A DNA stretch of 64,000 bases from Paraburkholderia hayleyella (GCF_009455685.1 NZ_QPES01000002.1:766562-830561); one strand, 5' to 3'. Numbered from the stretch's first letter, positions 26,315-35,138 are shown. Notes: generated from the sequence alone by a model not told the origin. Numbers and translations: made by a program.

Positions 26315-28522
26315 TCACAGAGTGACCGCTACAGCAGCCTGGTTCAGGCTCCATCCGGGCTGCACCTCGTTGTTGCCCACATACAGTGGCGCGGAGGTCT
26401 CCGCCAGGCCAAGGTAGGCTTTGCGCCTGTCCTGCCCAACAAACACCACTCGCGGAAAGCCATACCCACCCGGCGCGTATTCGTGGAAATACGGCACACG
26501 GAACCAGCAGCGGCTGTCATGAACGTAATCGTCGAACAGCTTCACCGCCGCTGCGGGCAACCGGCTCGCAGCCTCAACCGACGTGCACTGCCTCAGAAAA
26601 CCCTCCACCTCAGGCAGCGGCGCCGCCATCACATCGTCTTCCGCACGGTAAGCCTGCACCAGCGTCGACCACGCCACGTTGAGCAGCACACCACTAACCT
26701 CCAGCCTGACCCACGGGCTATCGCTTCCAGGCTGCGCCCGTCTGACCGACAGAACCGCCGGCTGCGGATGCGAAATGCCCCTGACCATCACCGGCGGCGG
26801 CTGCATCCGGTTCACCTGCCACTGTTCGCACTGCCCCGGATACAGATGGCCCAGCAGCAGACGCATATCCTCCGCACCCTGGCGCAAATCCGTCTGGTCG
26901 TTCGTCGTCGCCTCCAGCGCCCCTTCTCCAGGACGCAGGCTCACCGCGCCCGGGGGCATCCCCGGATGCGCCACCTCGCCACACAGCACTCGCCTGCGCT
27001 CGGCCAGCGCGGTATTCAGTTCATCCAGTTCCTTCTGCCGCGCACCCAGCGCAGACAGGTAACCCCCTATTCCCGATGTCAGGGCATCCGCGCGAATTCG
27101 CTCGAGCCGCATGCGCAGCGCGCTTGTCTGCGGGTCTTTACCCATCGCCTCTTTCAGGTTCTGCTCAACCTTGTGCGGTGTCTGGCGGTCCTCGTGTGCC
27201 TTATCGAAAAACGTCTGTTCGGTGATGTAGTCGCCCGTGTTGATCCGCGCGCGCAGCGTGCGCCACGCCAGCATCTGCTCCATTCCTGCCTTCAGGGCTT
27301 CTTCCACCGAACTCGCCTTCGGCACCGTCTCGCGCCAGGCGTTGAAGGCCATGACCGTTTCCGGGGAGAGCGCAAAGTCGGCGATAAGATCATCTCGCCT
27401 GTCGATCTCATCGCTGCCCAGAAGCGGTACGCCGCAGGAGAGCGCGACCCGGTACATGTCGTGCAGCGGGATCTGGCTAAGCTTGTGGCTGTCGTCACGG
27501 GGCTGCGACGTGCGGCCCTTGCCCTGTTCGTTCGGGGCATAGCCTCCGCCCACATCCGAATGCACGCCCGGGTACGCCACCTCTTCACGAATGTGCTTCC
27601 CGTAAACGGGACCGTTACGGATCGAATCCAGTGGAAAACTCATCCGCTGCTCGTGAACCGAGAACGCGTGATGGCAGAATCGCACTGCGTCCGGAATATC
27701 CAGGGCCCCGCCCGACGCCATCGAAAAGTGGCCGTCGAACAGGCCAATATCGACAGCAACGCGTGCCGAATCGGGTGGGCCAACCGAGGCGACCGTATCG
27801 AACAGCCCGACGAAGTTCACCCTGTACGGCAGTGCATATTTGCCGCTCTGGTAACCGATCCGCCCATTGCGCGCCCATTCGTTCACCAGTTTGTGCACGA
27901 ACACCCGGGCGCTCGCCGCGCCACGGGAAAAACCGATCGCGTTGATCCACACTTGGCTGACCGTGCGCGGCCACGCGCCTTCGTCTACCGCCTGTTTATG
28001 TGCGATACCAAGCCGGTCTATATAACGGGCAAGGGGGAGCGGGTTGCCATTGGATACCGCCCGGCATATGCGCGGGGCGTCATCGTCCTGAATCAGTCGT
28101 CTGGTTTTATCCGAAGCAATAGCCCAATATATGGCGCTCAACACGCGTGTATAACCCCATACACAGCGACTGCCAAAGCCCACTGCCAGCGATTTGCCCT
28201 GGGTCGAATAGACCTCTTCACCAATCTCAGGAAACGGCGTGCCTACACCCGGAATGTAGAATTTGAAAATCCCCTTGTCCTGTTCATCACGGGCGGCATT
28301 GTGAAGCCGGGAGACATTCGTATGGGTGTTCCTGAGGGAATCCCGAAACGGATTCGTCTCGACATCGTTGTTGTTCGTGCCATCGAAGAACAGGGTGATA
28401 TTGAGCGTCTGTGAACATGATGTGCAAAGACCACTCACCAGCGCACGCCCCTTCCTCTGGTCAATCTCACTGCCTTTCACCCGCCCGCCCTCCGGCATCG
28501 GGTCAGCCCATCTCAGGTTCAT
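26315..28522 (-). CDS. Tle1-type phospholipase effector (DUF2235), copy 2
   Basis: The ~735-residue near-twin of copy 1 keeps every candidate catalytic residue: GFSRGA with Ser199, FDTVASVG, and PGVHSDVGGGY. Substitutions relative to copy 1 cluster in the first ~150 residues (for example in the DUF2235 entry region, NTHTNVSRLHNAARDEQDKG) and in the last ~170 residues; the central ~350 residues have almost none. Both copies therefore look intact and under purifying selection, or one has recently been homogenised by gene conversion. Its ATG overlaps the stop of immunity copy 3, as in unit 1. No adaptor gene follows it; the next gene is immunity copy 2. Confidence 0.87.
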   Translation of the reverse strand: MNLRWADPMPEGGRVKGSEIDQRKGRALVSGLCTSCSQTLNITLFFDGTNNNDVETNPFRDSLRNTHTNVSRLHNAARDEQDKGIFKFYIPGVGTPFPEIGEEVYSTQGKSLAVGFGSRCVWGYTRVLSAIYWAIASDKTRRLIQDDDAPRICRAVSNGNPLPLARYIDRLGIAHKQAVDEGAWPRTVSQVWINAIGFSRGAASARVFVHKLVNEWARNGRIGYQSGKYALPYRVNFVGLFDTVASVGPPDSARVAVDIGLFDGHFSMASGGALDIPDAVRFCHHAFSVHEQRMSFPLDSIRNGPVYGKHIREEVAYPGVHSDVGGGYAPNEQGKGRTSQPRDDSHKLSQIPLHDMYRVALSCGVPLLGSDEIDRRDDLIADFALSPETVMAFNAWRETVPKASSVEEALKAGMEQMLAWRTLRARINTGDYITEQTFFDKAHEDRQTPHKVEQNLKEAMGKDPQTSALRMRLERIRADALTSGIGGYLSALGARQKELDELNTALAERRRVLCGEVAHPGMPPGAVSLRPGEGALEATTNDQTDLRQGAEDMRLLLGHLYPGQCEQWQVNRMQPPPVMVRGISHPQPAVLSVRRAQPGSDSPWVRLEVSGVLLNVAWSTLVQAYRAEDDVMAAPLPEVEGFLRQCTSVEAASRLPAAAVKLFDDYVHDSRCWFRVPYFHEYAPGGYGFPRVVFVGQDRRKAYLGLAETSAPLYVGNNEVQPGWSLNQAAVAVTL

Positions 28523-29157
28523 GGCGTATCTCCTCCCCGCCGGTAAAGACGGTTCCATTCGTGATCTATCTCGCCCTGTGCGATGTACGGATCGTTATCC
28601 GCAGGACGTTCATTTACGTTGTTCCCACCATCGTGCGTTCCATCCGCAACCATGATCCGCACACGGTCACCCGGCAGAAAAATCGCCCATACACCAGCCG
28701 CCACTCTCCCGTATTTCGCAATCTTGACGTTCTCCGCCTTGTACCAATACCCCGGCGTCTTGCCGTCCAGCTTCTTGTCGACAAGCCACCTAACCGTCAG
28801 CCTCAGTTCCGGCTGCCACACGGCAGGTACGCGCGTGCAGCAAGACTCCGCACCACCACCGGACGGACGGCCATCCTCATGAACCGGCCCGACATTCGGC
28901 CCTCCCCCTCCAATACCCGTCCCCTCTGGTCCCTCAATTCCAAAACTGTGGATGTACCAGGGCGTGTAGTTCAGCGTTAACGTACCGGCGCCTACCAGCT
29001 CATACTGCGGCGGCAGCGGGATCTCATCCAGCGGCGACGGCACATCGCCGTTATGCTCCTGGCAGGCGCACAGCCCCAACAGGACCACCGACAGAAATAC
29101 CGCCATGGCACTGCACCTCTTGCCCCACCTCTTGCCCCGCCTTCGATCAAATTTCAT
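28519..29157 (-). CDS. DUF3304-like immunity lipoprotein 3 (N-type beta, C-type A)
   Basis: This 212-residue lipoprotein precursor has the same Arg-rich signal and LCAC lipobox. It differs from copies 1, 2 and 5 in its N-terminal block: ELVGAGTLTLNYTPW in place of a GDSS-type segment, and GGGAESCCTRVPAVW in place of GGMCCT. Its C-terminal block is type A (VKIAKYGRVAAGVW), as in copies 1 and 5. It is the immediate partner of tle1 copy 2, with an ATGA overlap and the RRGGDTP tail. An in-frame upstream MNLRWAWQEPES reading at 29223 is the tle1-derived scar; the start used here is MKFDRRRG with its own ribosome binding site. Confidence 0.82.
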   Translation of the reverse strand: MKFDRRRGKRWGKRCSAMAVFLSVVLLGLCACQEHNGDVPSPLDEIPLPPQYELVGAGTLTLNYTPWYIHSFGIEGPEGTGIGGGGPNVGPVHEDGRPSGGGAESCCTRVPAVWQPELRLTVRWLVDKKLDGKTPGYWYKAENVKIAKYGRVAAGVWAIFLPGDRVRIMVADGTHDGGNNVNERPADNDPYIAQGEIDHEWNRLYRRGGDTP

Positions 29158-29237
29158 CGTTCTCTCTCCGCGATGCCTGACATCACGGCTCTCAGGTTCC
29201 TGCCAGGCCCATCTCAGATTCATGACGTATCTCCTTC

Positions 29238-29846
29238 CTACTGGTAAAGACGGTTCCATTCGTGATCTATCTCGCCCTGTGCGATGTACGGATCGTTATC
29301 CGCAGGACGATTATTAGCGTTGTTCCCACCCTCAAGATTGCCGTCCGAGACCATGATCCGCACACGGTCACCCGGCAAAAAGATCGCCCATATGCTGCCC
29401 ATCACCTCGCCATACTTCGCAAGCCTGACGTTCTCCGCCTTGTACCAGCACCCGGGGGTCTTGCCATCCAGTTTCTTCTCGACAAACCACCTAACCGTCA
29501 GCCTCAGTTCCGGCTGCCACACGGCAGGTACGCGCGTGCAGCAAGACTCCGCGCCACCACCGGACGGACGGCCATCCTCATGAGCCGGCCCGACATTCGG
29601 CCCTCCCCCTCCAATACCCGTCCCCTCTGGTCCCTCAATTCCAAAACTGTGGATGTACCAGGGCGTGTAGTTCAGTGCTGACGTACCGGCGCCTACCAGC
29701 TCATACTGCGGCGGCAGCGGGATCTCATCCAGCGGCGACGGCACATCGCCGTTGTGCTCCTGGCAGGCACACAGCACCAACAGAACCACCGACAGAAATA
29801 CCGCCATGGCACTGCGCCTCTTGCCCCGCCTTCGATCAAATTTCAT
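29238..29846 (-). CDS. DUF3304-like immunity lipoprotein 4 (N-type beta, C-type B)
   Basis: The 202-residue precursor combines the beta N-terminal block (GAGTSALNYTPW; GGGAESCCTR) with the B C-terminal block (VRLAKYGEVMGSIWAIF; VSDGNLEGGNN). It also carries WFVEKKLDG where copies 1-3 have WLVDKKLDG. It ends at NRLYQ: base changes turned the CGG-CGG of the RRGGDTP tail into CAG-TAG, so the seven-residue tail and the overlap with the following MNLRWA scar are lost. Its signal region is shorter by a few residues than in the others. It is the unit 2 counterpart of immunity copy 2. Confidence 0.8.
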   Translation of the reverse strand: MKFDRRRGKRRSAMAVFLSVVLLVLCACQEHNGDVPSPLDEIPLPPQYELVGAGTSALNYTPWYIHSFGIEGPEGTGIGGGGPNVGPAHEDGRPSGGGAESCCTRVPAVWQPELRLTVRWFVEKKLDGKTPGCWYKAENVRLAKYGEVMGSIWAIFLPGDRVRIMVSDGNLEGGNNANNRPADNDPYIAQGEIDHEWNRLYQ

Positions 29847-29926
29847 CGTTCTCTCTCCGCGATGCCTGACATCACGGCTCTCAGGTTCCTGCCAGGCCCA
29901 TCTCAGGTTCATGGCGTATCTCCTTC

Positions 29927-30544
29927 CTACCGGTAAAGACGGTTCCATTCGTGATCTATCTCGCCCTGTGCAATGTACGGATCGTTATCCGCAGGACGTT
30001 CATTTACGTTGTTCCCACCATCGTGCGTTCCATCCGCAACCATGATCCGCACACGGTCACCCGGCAGAAAAATCGCCCATACACCAGCCGCCACTCTCCC
30101 GTATTTCGCAATCTTGACGTTCTCCGCCTTGTACCAGTACCCCGGCGTCTTGCCGTCCAGCTTCTTCTCGACAAACCACCTAACCGTCAGCCTCAGTTCC
30201 GGCTGCCACACGGCAGGTACGCGCGTGCAGCACATCCCTCCCCCTTCCGAGGGACGTCCATCCTCATGAGCCGGCCAGACATTCGAGCCCCCCCCTCCAA
30301 TACCCGTCCCCTCTGGTCCCTCAATTCCAAAACTGTGGATGTACCAGGGCGTGTAATTAAGCGATGAGCTATCGCCACTTACCAGCTCATACTGCGGCGG
30401 CAGCGGGATCTCATCCAGCGGCGACGGCACATCGCCGTTATGCTCCTGGCAGGCGCACAGCGCCAACAGGACCACCGACAGAAATACCGCCATGGCACTG
30501 TGCTTCTTGCCCCACCTCTTGCCGCGCCTTCGATCAAATTTCAT
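29927..30544 (-). CDS. DUF3304-like immunity lipoprotein 5 (N-type alpha, C-type A)
   Basis: The 205-residue precursor is first in the array, downstream of the PAAR gene. It combines the alpha N-terminal block (VSGDSSSLNYTPW; GGGMCCTR) with the A C-terminal block (VKIAKYGRVAAGVW; VADGTHDGG) and the WFVEKKLDG variant shared with copy 4. It ends at NRLYR. Its leader has the ancestral-looking GGCAGGAACCTGAGAGCC without the tle1-derived ATGAACCTGAG scar seen before copies 1, 3 and 4. That suggests it lies at the original upstream edge of the duplicated array. Confidence 0.8.
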   Translation of the reverse strand: MKFDRRRGKRWGKKHSAMAVFLSVVLLALCACQEHNGDVPSPLDEIPLPPQYELVSGDSSSLNYTPWYIHSFGIEGPEGTGIGGGGSNVWPAHEDGRPSEGGGMCCTRVPAVWQPELRLTVRWFVEKKLDGKTPGYWYKAENVKIAKYGRVAAGVWAIFLPGDRVRIMVADGTHDGGNNVNERPADNDPYIAQGEIDHEWNRLYR

Positions 30545-30615
30545 CGTTCTCTCTCCGCAATGCTTGACATCACGGCTCTCAGGTTCCTGCCCTACGCCTC
30601 TCAGAGCGCATGTAC

Positions 30616-30723
30616 TCAAGTGCACGAGTCTCGCCACGTCATCACTCCACCCGGCACCCCATCCTGCAAACCGCCACGCCCAGCAAGACCCGCAAGAAGT
30701 ACCGTCATGAGAGCCTTCATCAT
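30616..30723 (-). pseudogene. Possible remnant of a lipoprotein gene
   Basis: A 35-codon reading frame begins MMKALMTVLLAGLAGRGG. It looks like a lipoprotein signal in which the lipobox cysteine has become Arg (LAGR for LAGC; a single TGC to CGC change), and it stops soon after. It lies between the PAAR gene and the immunity array. It may be a decayed immunity or accessory lipoprotein gene; chance is also possible. Confidence 0.25.
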
Positions 30724-30755
30724 CCATTGCAAGCGATGGGGGTCACGTAGGCCAC

Positions 30756-31037
30756 TCAGTCGCCAATACCGGTCCGGGTACTGCCAATCAGCGTGCAGCC
30801 GCACTCCGTGCGGTGACCATGCAACGCCACACGTCTGTCGCCGATGGTGAACGTCGGATGGGCTTCAATAATCTTGTTCATGCCATGTGGGCGCCCGTCT
30901 GGATACGTCAGCGGACAATCGACAAGATCATCTAGACGGGCGATCCGCTTGCCTCCAACCGTATGGGTTTCGGAACCAGAAATGACGCGGCCACCATGTG
31001 ATGTTTCATCACCGACGACAATGAGTTGTAGTGCCAT
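30756..31037 (-). CDS. PAAR-domain spike tip protein
   Basis: The 93-residue protein starts MALQLIVVGDETSHGGRVIS, a typical PAAR opening, and has the Gly/His-rich repeats of the domain: GKRIARLDDLVDCP, then PTFTIGDRRVALHGHRTECGC. PAAR proteins form a zinc-bound cone that sharpens the VgrG trimer and can carry effectors. It is a bare PAAR with no effector extension. It lies between vgrG and the immunity/Tle1 array, supporting a VgrG-PAAR-Tle1 delivery set. I place the start at 31037 because the longer upstream reading is not PAAR-like. Confidence 0.88.
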   Translation of the reverse strand: MALQLIVVGDETSHGGRVISGSETHTVGGKRIARLDDLVDCPLTYPDGRPHGMNKIIEAHPTFTIGDRRVALHGHRTECGCTLIGSTRTGIGD

Positions 31038-31206
31038 GTCTCTTTCAGGTCCGGATAAGGTCAACGTTTGAGGAATGTGGCCCATGCTTGCGAACAAGCC
31101 CGTCATCGAAGCCCAGCGACATGACACCCACTGCAGCGACGACATTCCTGGCCAAAAAAACACACATGCCTAACAATAAAAACGGGATTCATGGCTATGC
31201 CCCACG

Positions 31207-33735
31207 TTAACGTGGCACGAGCGCTGCCCCGCCATGAGCCGCCCTCGTCAGACAATCAATACAGATCTTTCTGGGCGCAAGCTCGACTCTCTGATCCTTC
31301 GGCCCTGGCATGTCGTGAACGGCCGCATGCGCCACCCATGCGCCGGACGTACCCTGCGTGATGCCGTCTGAATCCATCTGCAAAAAACTGCCTTCAACTT
31401 CGACCCGGAATTTTTTTGCATGCAAAAGAATTTCTTCGCTTTCCAGAAGAATCCGCTTCTTTGCCCTCGCAACAATCGACGCCGTCAGCGCGTTCAGCAC
31501 AATGTCCGCCGCAGCGGCTACGAAGTGAATCGGCGCGGTCTGGGCAAAAAGCCGAATGGTGTCTCGCACTGTCACAAAAAAACTGCGTCCACTGGCAAGG
31601 CCGACATGACCTTCGGTCGTCACCGCGACCTGTTGCGCCGCCACGTGCACGGTCGCCGGCGTGGTAATTTCAACGCCGGCCTTGCCGTCAATCAGCAGAT
31701 GCGGTTCGGAGAGTTGCGGAAAAGTGTTGCCCTCCATTGCACCTTGTCCGCGGATCTGTTCGTTTTGTGCCTTGATCGTCTGTGCCACGTCAGCCTGATG
31801 CCCGTCCGCATCCTGTGCTTCGTTTTGCTGCGCGCTTTGTGCCAAGGCCTCATGCAGTTGCTGCGCAGCCTCCAGCCGCTCAACCGTTTCACGCATTTCC
31901 TTGACGGGGGCCGATGCGCCATCCCGCGTCTCGGTGCTAATCAGCATGCCCTTGCTGGCGCGTAGTGCCCCCCACGCGTGAGTGGCCAGTTCCCACCCGA
32001 TACCGCGCTCATCCTGCCGCCCTGCGTTACCCGCGATCCGCGTGATATAGCCAAGACTGAGCTGCGAGCTGCTTTCGTCGCTCGACAAATGCGCCTGTAT
32101 TTTTCCGTTGGTATCGTCGAAGGCAAGCGTGTTCGCCCGTCGGCCGCCGAGCTCGCGGCTGCGGTAGCCTGCCAGCGCCTGGTTTTTCGGCAAAGCGAAC
32201 GGCGGCATGTTGAACGCGTTGGGTGCGCTACCCACGACAAGCGGCAAATCCGGATCGCCATTGATGAACGCGACTTCGACCTCATGCCCGCGACGCGGCA
32301 AAAAGACCTCGCCGAACTGGTCGCCGCGCCACGCGCCGGCAACGCGTACCCAGCAACTCGATTGCTGATCGTGCTGGCCGAGCCGGTCCCACAAGAACTG
32401 AAGCTTCACCCGGCCATAGGCATCGGTCCAGATTTCATGGTTCTCGGGGCTTGTGACGACGGCATACTCGACACCGGTAATGCGCGGCTTTTCCACCGTG
32501 CGCAGCAGCCGGAACTGTTCACTGACAGGCTGAAGGACGAAGTCCGCATCGCACTGATAGCGCTGACCTGAGCCGGACACTTCGCCGGTATCCTCGATCG
32601 TCAGCTTGCTCGTGACGACCGCATATTCACGATTGGCTGCATCCTGCGGATAGTGCGACAGCATGAATGTCTGACCCGCCACGACACCGCGCAGGTTCCC
32701 CCTGCCAGAGGCCCTCAATCCCTGACAGCGGTATGCCTGCATCTGCACCTGCGTCAGATATTGCGCCTCGGTTCGCGGATCGTTATGGTCGCCTGACAGG
32801 CCAGCCGCGCCTGCCTGCGGCTGCGCATGGTCGCCCCATGTGTAACGTTCCTGCTGGGCCAGGCCGGTGTCGCGCGGGTTTTCGCGCTTGACCGTGAGAT
32901 CGGCGCGCGGCCACGTGTAGTCGTAATCGACCCCGGTCACTGCCCCTGCGGTGAGCGCATGCGAAACCGACAGTTCATGAATGTGCTCCTCGTCGATGCG
33001 GCGACTATTCGGCGCCTCATAGCGAATCGTGCGGTAAGCCTCGCTGAGCGGCTTGAACGCCGCCACCGAATCGCACAACACCAGCCGATGCCGGCCTTCG
33101 CTGTGCTCGAAAAAATAGAAGATGCCCCACTCTTCCCATAACCGCTGCAAAAACGTCCAGTCGCTTTCGAAATGCTGGCGCTGAATCTCGCGCCTGGGCC
33201 AGACCTTGTTCGGCCTTGGCGTCGTCAGACGCTTTTCGACGGGGAATGGATAAGCGCCAAGTACGGCATCGGTGATCTCGATCACCGACATGTCCTGGAA
33301 GAGGCGGCAATCGCAATTTGTGCTCGCCAGCCAGAGCCAGGGCCGCAACGTCAGCGCATAGACGATCGAGCGGCCCGCTTCACGCAAGATGGCCGCGTCA
33401 CTGACCACACCGGTAATCTCGCGCGTGCCCGCCCCGATGTTCGCCTGGCCTGCGTTACCTGCCAGCCCTGGAATGAAATGCCCTTTGCCTTCGAGCTGGA
33501 TCGAAACGGTTACTTCGGTGCCAATGAGCCTGTCTAGATTGATATTCGCCGCGATACTGGGCGAGAACGCGAGCGCATCCGGTGTTTTCAGTTCGAGCGT
33601 GTATGTAAATAGCTCGCCAAGGGTTTCGCCGCCGCTGATCTTGACCAACGTAAAAACCGGTTGAGCGCCATACGTGGGCAACGCGGCGCCGCTCAGCGAC
33701 AGGGTTCGTGGTACATCAAACAAGGCCATCTGCAT
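31207..33735 (-). CDS. vgrG: VgrG/TssI spike protein with DUF2345 extension
   Basis: The 842-residue protein has the gp27-like N-terminal part (LSLSGAALPTYGAQPVFTLV; WPRREIQRQHFESDWTFLQR near 182-201), the gp5 OB-fold (YGRVKLQFLWDRLGQHDQQS near 440, HEVEVAFINGDPDLPLVVGS near 485) and a C-terminal DUF2345 extension (about 680-800). Three copies form the T6SS spike, on which the PAAR tip and cargo are mounted. The C-terminus after DUF2345 has no recognisable enzymatic domain, so it is probably a structural VgrG. It precedes the PAAR gene and the Tle1 array and follows tssK by 25 bp. ATGs at 33735 and 33729 are both possible starts. Confidence 0.93.
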   Translation of the reverse strand: MQMALFDVPRTLSLSGAALPTYGAQPVFTLVKISGGETLGELFTYTLELKTPDALAFSPSIAANINLDRLIGTEVTVSIQLEGKGHFIPGLAGNAGQANIGAGTREITGVVSDAAILREAGRSIVYALTLRPWLWLASTNCDCRLFQDMSVIEITDAVLGAYPFPVEKRLTTPRPNKVWPRREIQRQHFESDWTFLQRLWEEWGIFYFFEHSEGRHRLVLCDSVAAFKPLSEAYRTIRYEAPNSRRIDEEHIHELSVSHALTAGAVTGVDYDYTWPRADLTVKRENPRDTGLAQQERYTWGDHAQPQAGAAGLSGDHNDPRTEAQYLTQVQMQAYRCQGLRASGRGNLRGVVAGQTFMLSHYPQDAANREYAVVTSKLTIEDTGEVSGSGQRYQCDADFVLQPVSEQFRLLRTVEKPRITGVEYAVVTSPENHEIWTDAYGRVKLQFLWDRLGQHDQQSSCWVRVAGAWRGDQFGEVFLPRRGHEVEVAFINGDPDLPLVVGSAPNAFNMPPFALPKNQALAGYRSRELGGRRANTLAFDDTNGKIQAHLSSDESSSQLSLGYITRIAGNAGRQDERGIGWELATHAWGALRASKGMLISTETRDGASAPVKEMRETVERLEAAQQLHEALAQSAQQNEAQDADGHQADVAQTIKAQNEQIRGQGAMEGNTFPQLSEPHLLIDGKAGVEITTPATVHVAAQQVAVTTEGHVGLASGRSFFVTVRDTIRLFAQTAPIHFVAAAADIVLNALTASIVARAKKRILLESEEILLHAKKFRVEVEGSFLQMDSDGITQGTSGAWVAHAAVHDMPGPKDQRVELAPRKICIDCLTRAAHGGAALVPR

Positions 33736-33760
33736 CTCCGCTCATGAGCAACCTGTGTGC

Positions 33761-35107
33761 TTACGTCCGCACACCCCACAGTTCCAGCCTGAGCGACGGA
33801 AACTCCCCTGCGACATGCAGCGCCAAACCACCGTGACGCACGACTTCCTCCCAGAGCGGCCCGCCCTGAGTCAGTTCGTAATAGATGTAGCCCGCATTGA
33901 AGGGAATCTGCCGCGGCGGGACAGGCAACGCCTGCAGGCCGATGCCCGGCAAATGGCTGCGCACGAGGCTTGGCAGCTTGTCCGACGGCCCGGCCTTCGC
34001 CTGCGCCAGGAACTTCTGTTGCAGCACATCCGGGGGCATCGCCGCATGAACGGCCAGCACAAGGGCGGAGAACCCTTGCATGAGGCCCGGATCAACCACC
34101 GCATTACGCATGCCGTGCCCCCGGTCCTCGAAGGCAATACTCTGTGCACTGCGCACCAGCACGGCGTTGAGCAGCCAGTGTGTGTCATCGACGACAGGTT
34201 TCAGACACAGGTGCGGCGTCGTGTGCTGATAAGGCGGATGCGTCTCGAGTGGACGACGTGTATCGGTACGCAAATGCGTTGAAAGCTCCCCCGACATCGC
34301 CAGCAACAGCGTGTAAACCTCGACGGGTGACGTGGTCGGCACACGCAGCATGTGCTGCAGCAAGGGCTCGTACCGGTTCAGGATTTGCAACAGCAGGTAA
34401 TCGGTAACCGTCGCGGCGCTTGCCATGGTGTCGTCGGTGCCAGCCAGCCGGCGCGCCAGCGCGTTGCCACGCAAGCGGGCGAGATCGTGAATCTTCGTGA
34501 CCCAGCTCGTCAGCAGATCGCTTGCGCCAAAACCCGATACCGGTGGCACCAGCGTGTCATCAAGCTCAATGCTGCCGTCAGCACGCATCGCCTTGACACG
34601 CGTCAGCGCGAGCCCAATCCACGCATCGCCTAGCTCCTTTTCGGGGATCAGTCTCAGCCGCAGGTTCGACAATTGCACAGGCTCGGGCGCGAGGCCGATC
34701 GAGTTCGTATCGCGCAACTCGGTATCGAACACTAGATAGCGCGCGAGCGAATCAGGGGTGTTCTCGAACGTTGTCTCTTCGCAGTTCGGCAATCGCACAG
34801 GCACCGCCAGGTAGATCACCTGCTCGAGATGTTCGGGACGAATCGTCAGCGGAGGAGGCAACGGCGTGTTGCCCGGCGCATCGAACGGCGTGCCGTCGGC
34901 AAATACACCAGCGGCGGATTTGACAATTACCTTGCCCAGCGCGAGCGATTCGAGATCGAGTGCAGCGTGCGCAAAACCAAAAAAAAACGGCGACAGCGGT
35001 GCCGCGCGCATATGCGCGTATTTCTCGAAGTAGCGATCCTGTTGCTGAAATAGTTGTGGACGAAAGAACAGCCCTTCCTGCCAGGCAACCTTGGCATACC
35101 AGCTCAT
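33761..35107 (-). CDS. tssK: TssK baseplate protein
   Basis: The ~448-residue protein begins MSWYAKVAWQEGLFFRPQLF, the characteristic TssK start, with FQQQDRYFEKYAH following and the late YFELTQG-type segment (here YIYYELTQGGPLWEEV) near the end. TssK trimers link the baseplate wedges (TssE, F, G) to the membrane complex (TssJ, L, M). The chosen ATG at 35107 gives the family-typical N-terminus; the upstream in-frame reading is Arg/Ser-rich and overlaps the tssJ side of the spacer. It lies between tssJ and vgrG. Confidence 0.93.
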   Translation of the reverse strand: MSWYAKVAWQEGLFFRPQLFQQQDRYFEKYAHMRAAPLSPFFFGFAHAALDLESLALGKVIVKSAAGVFADGTPFDAPGNTPLPPPLTIRPEHLEQVIYLAVPVRLPNCEETTFENTPDSLARYLVFDTELRDTNSIGLAPEPVQLSNLRLRLIPEKELGDAWIGLALTRVKAMRADGSIELDDTLVPPVSGFGASDLLTSWVTKIHDLARLRGNALARRLAGTDDTMASAATVTDYLLLQILNRYEPLLQHMLRVPTTSPVEVYTLLLAMSGELSTHLRTDTRRPLETHPPYQHTTPHLCLKPVVDDTHWLLNAVLVRSAQSIAFEDRGHGMRNAVVDPGLMQGFSALVLAVHAAMPPDVLQQKFLAQAKAGPSDKLPSLVRSHLPGIGLQALPVPPRQIPFNAGYIYYELTQGGPLWEEVVRHGGLALHVAGEFPSLRLELWGVRT

Positions 35108-35138
35108 TCGGACCGTCCGTTTGCTTGAGCGATGTAGT

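Larger units (their letters stand above)
26311..29890 (-). repeat. Tandem duplication unit 2: immunity (type B) - immunity (type A) - tle1
   Basis: Second copy of the 3580-bp unit, with tle1 copy 2 and immunity copies 3 and 4. It is preceded in transcription by one extra type A immunity gene (copy 5). The two units are nearly identical in the middle of tle1. Differences concentrate at the start and near the 3' end of tle1 and in the immunity genes. Confidence 0.9.

Noticed and set aside
25679..28414. A 911-codon open frame on the plus strand opposite tle1 and an immunity gene
   Set aside because: It is His/Arg/Gln-rich antisense of the Tle1 gene, a known effect of GC-rich codon bias. An analogous frame exists opposite copy 1. 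The minus-strand proteins have clear domains.
22731..30544. Insertion sequence or transposon as the cause of the effector array duplication
   Set aside because: No transposase, terminal inverted repeats or target-site duplications are seen at the unit borders. A 10-bp microhomology explains the junctions better.
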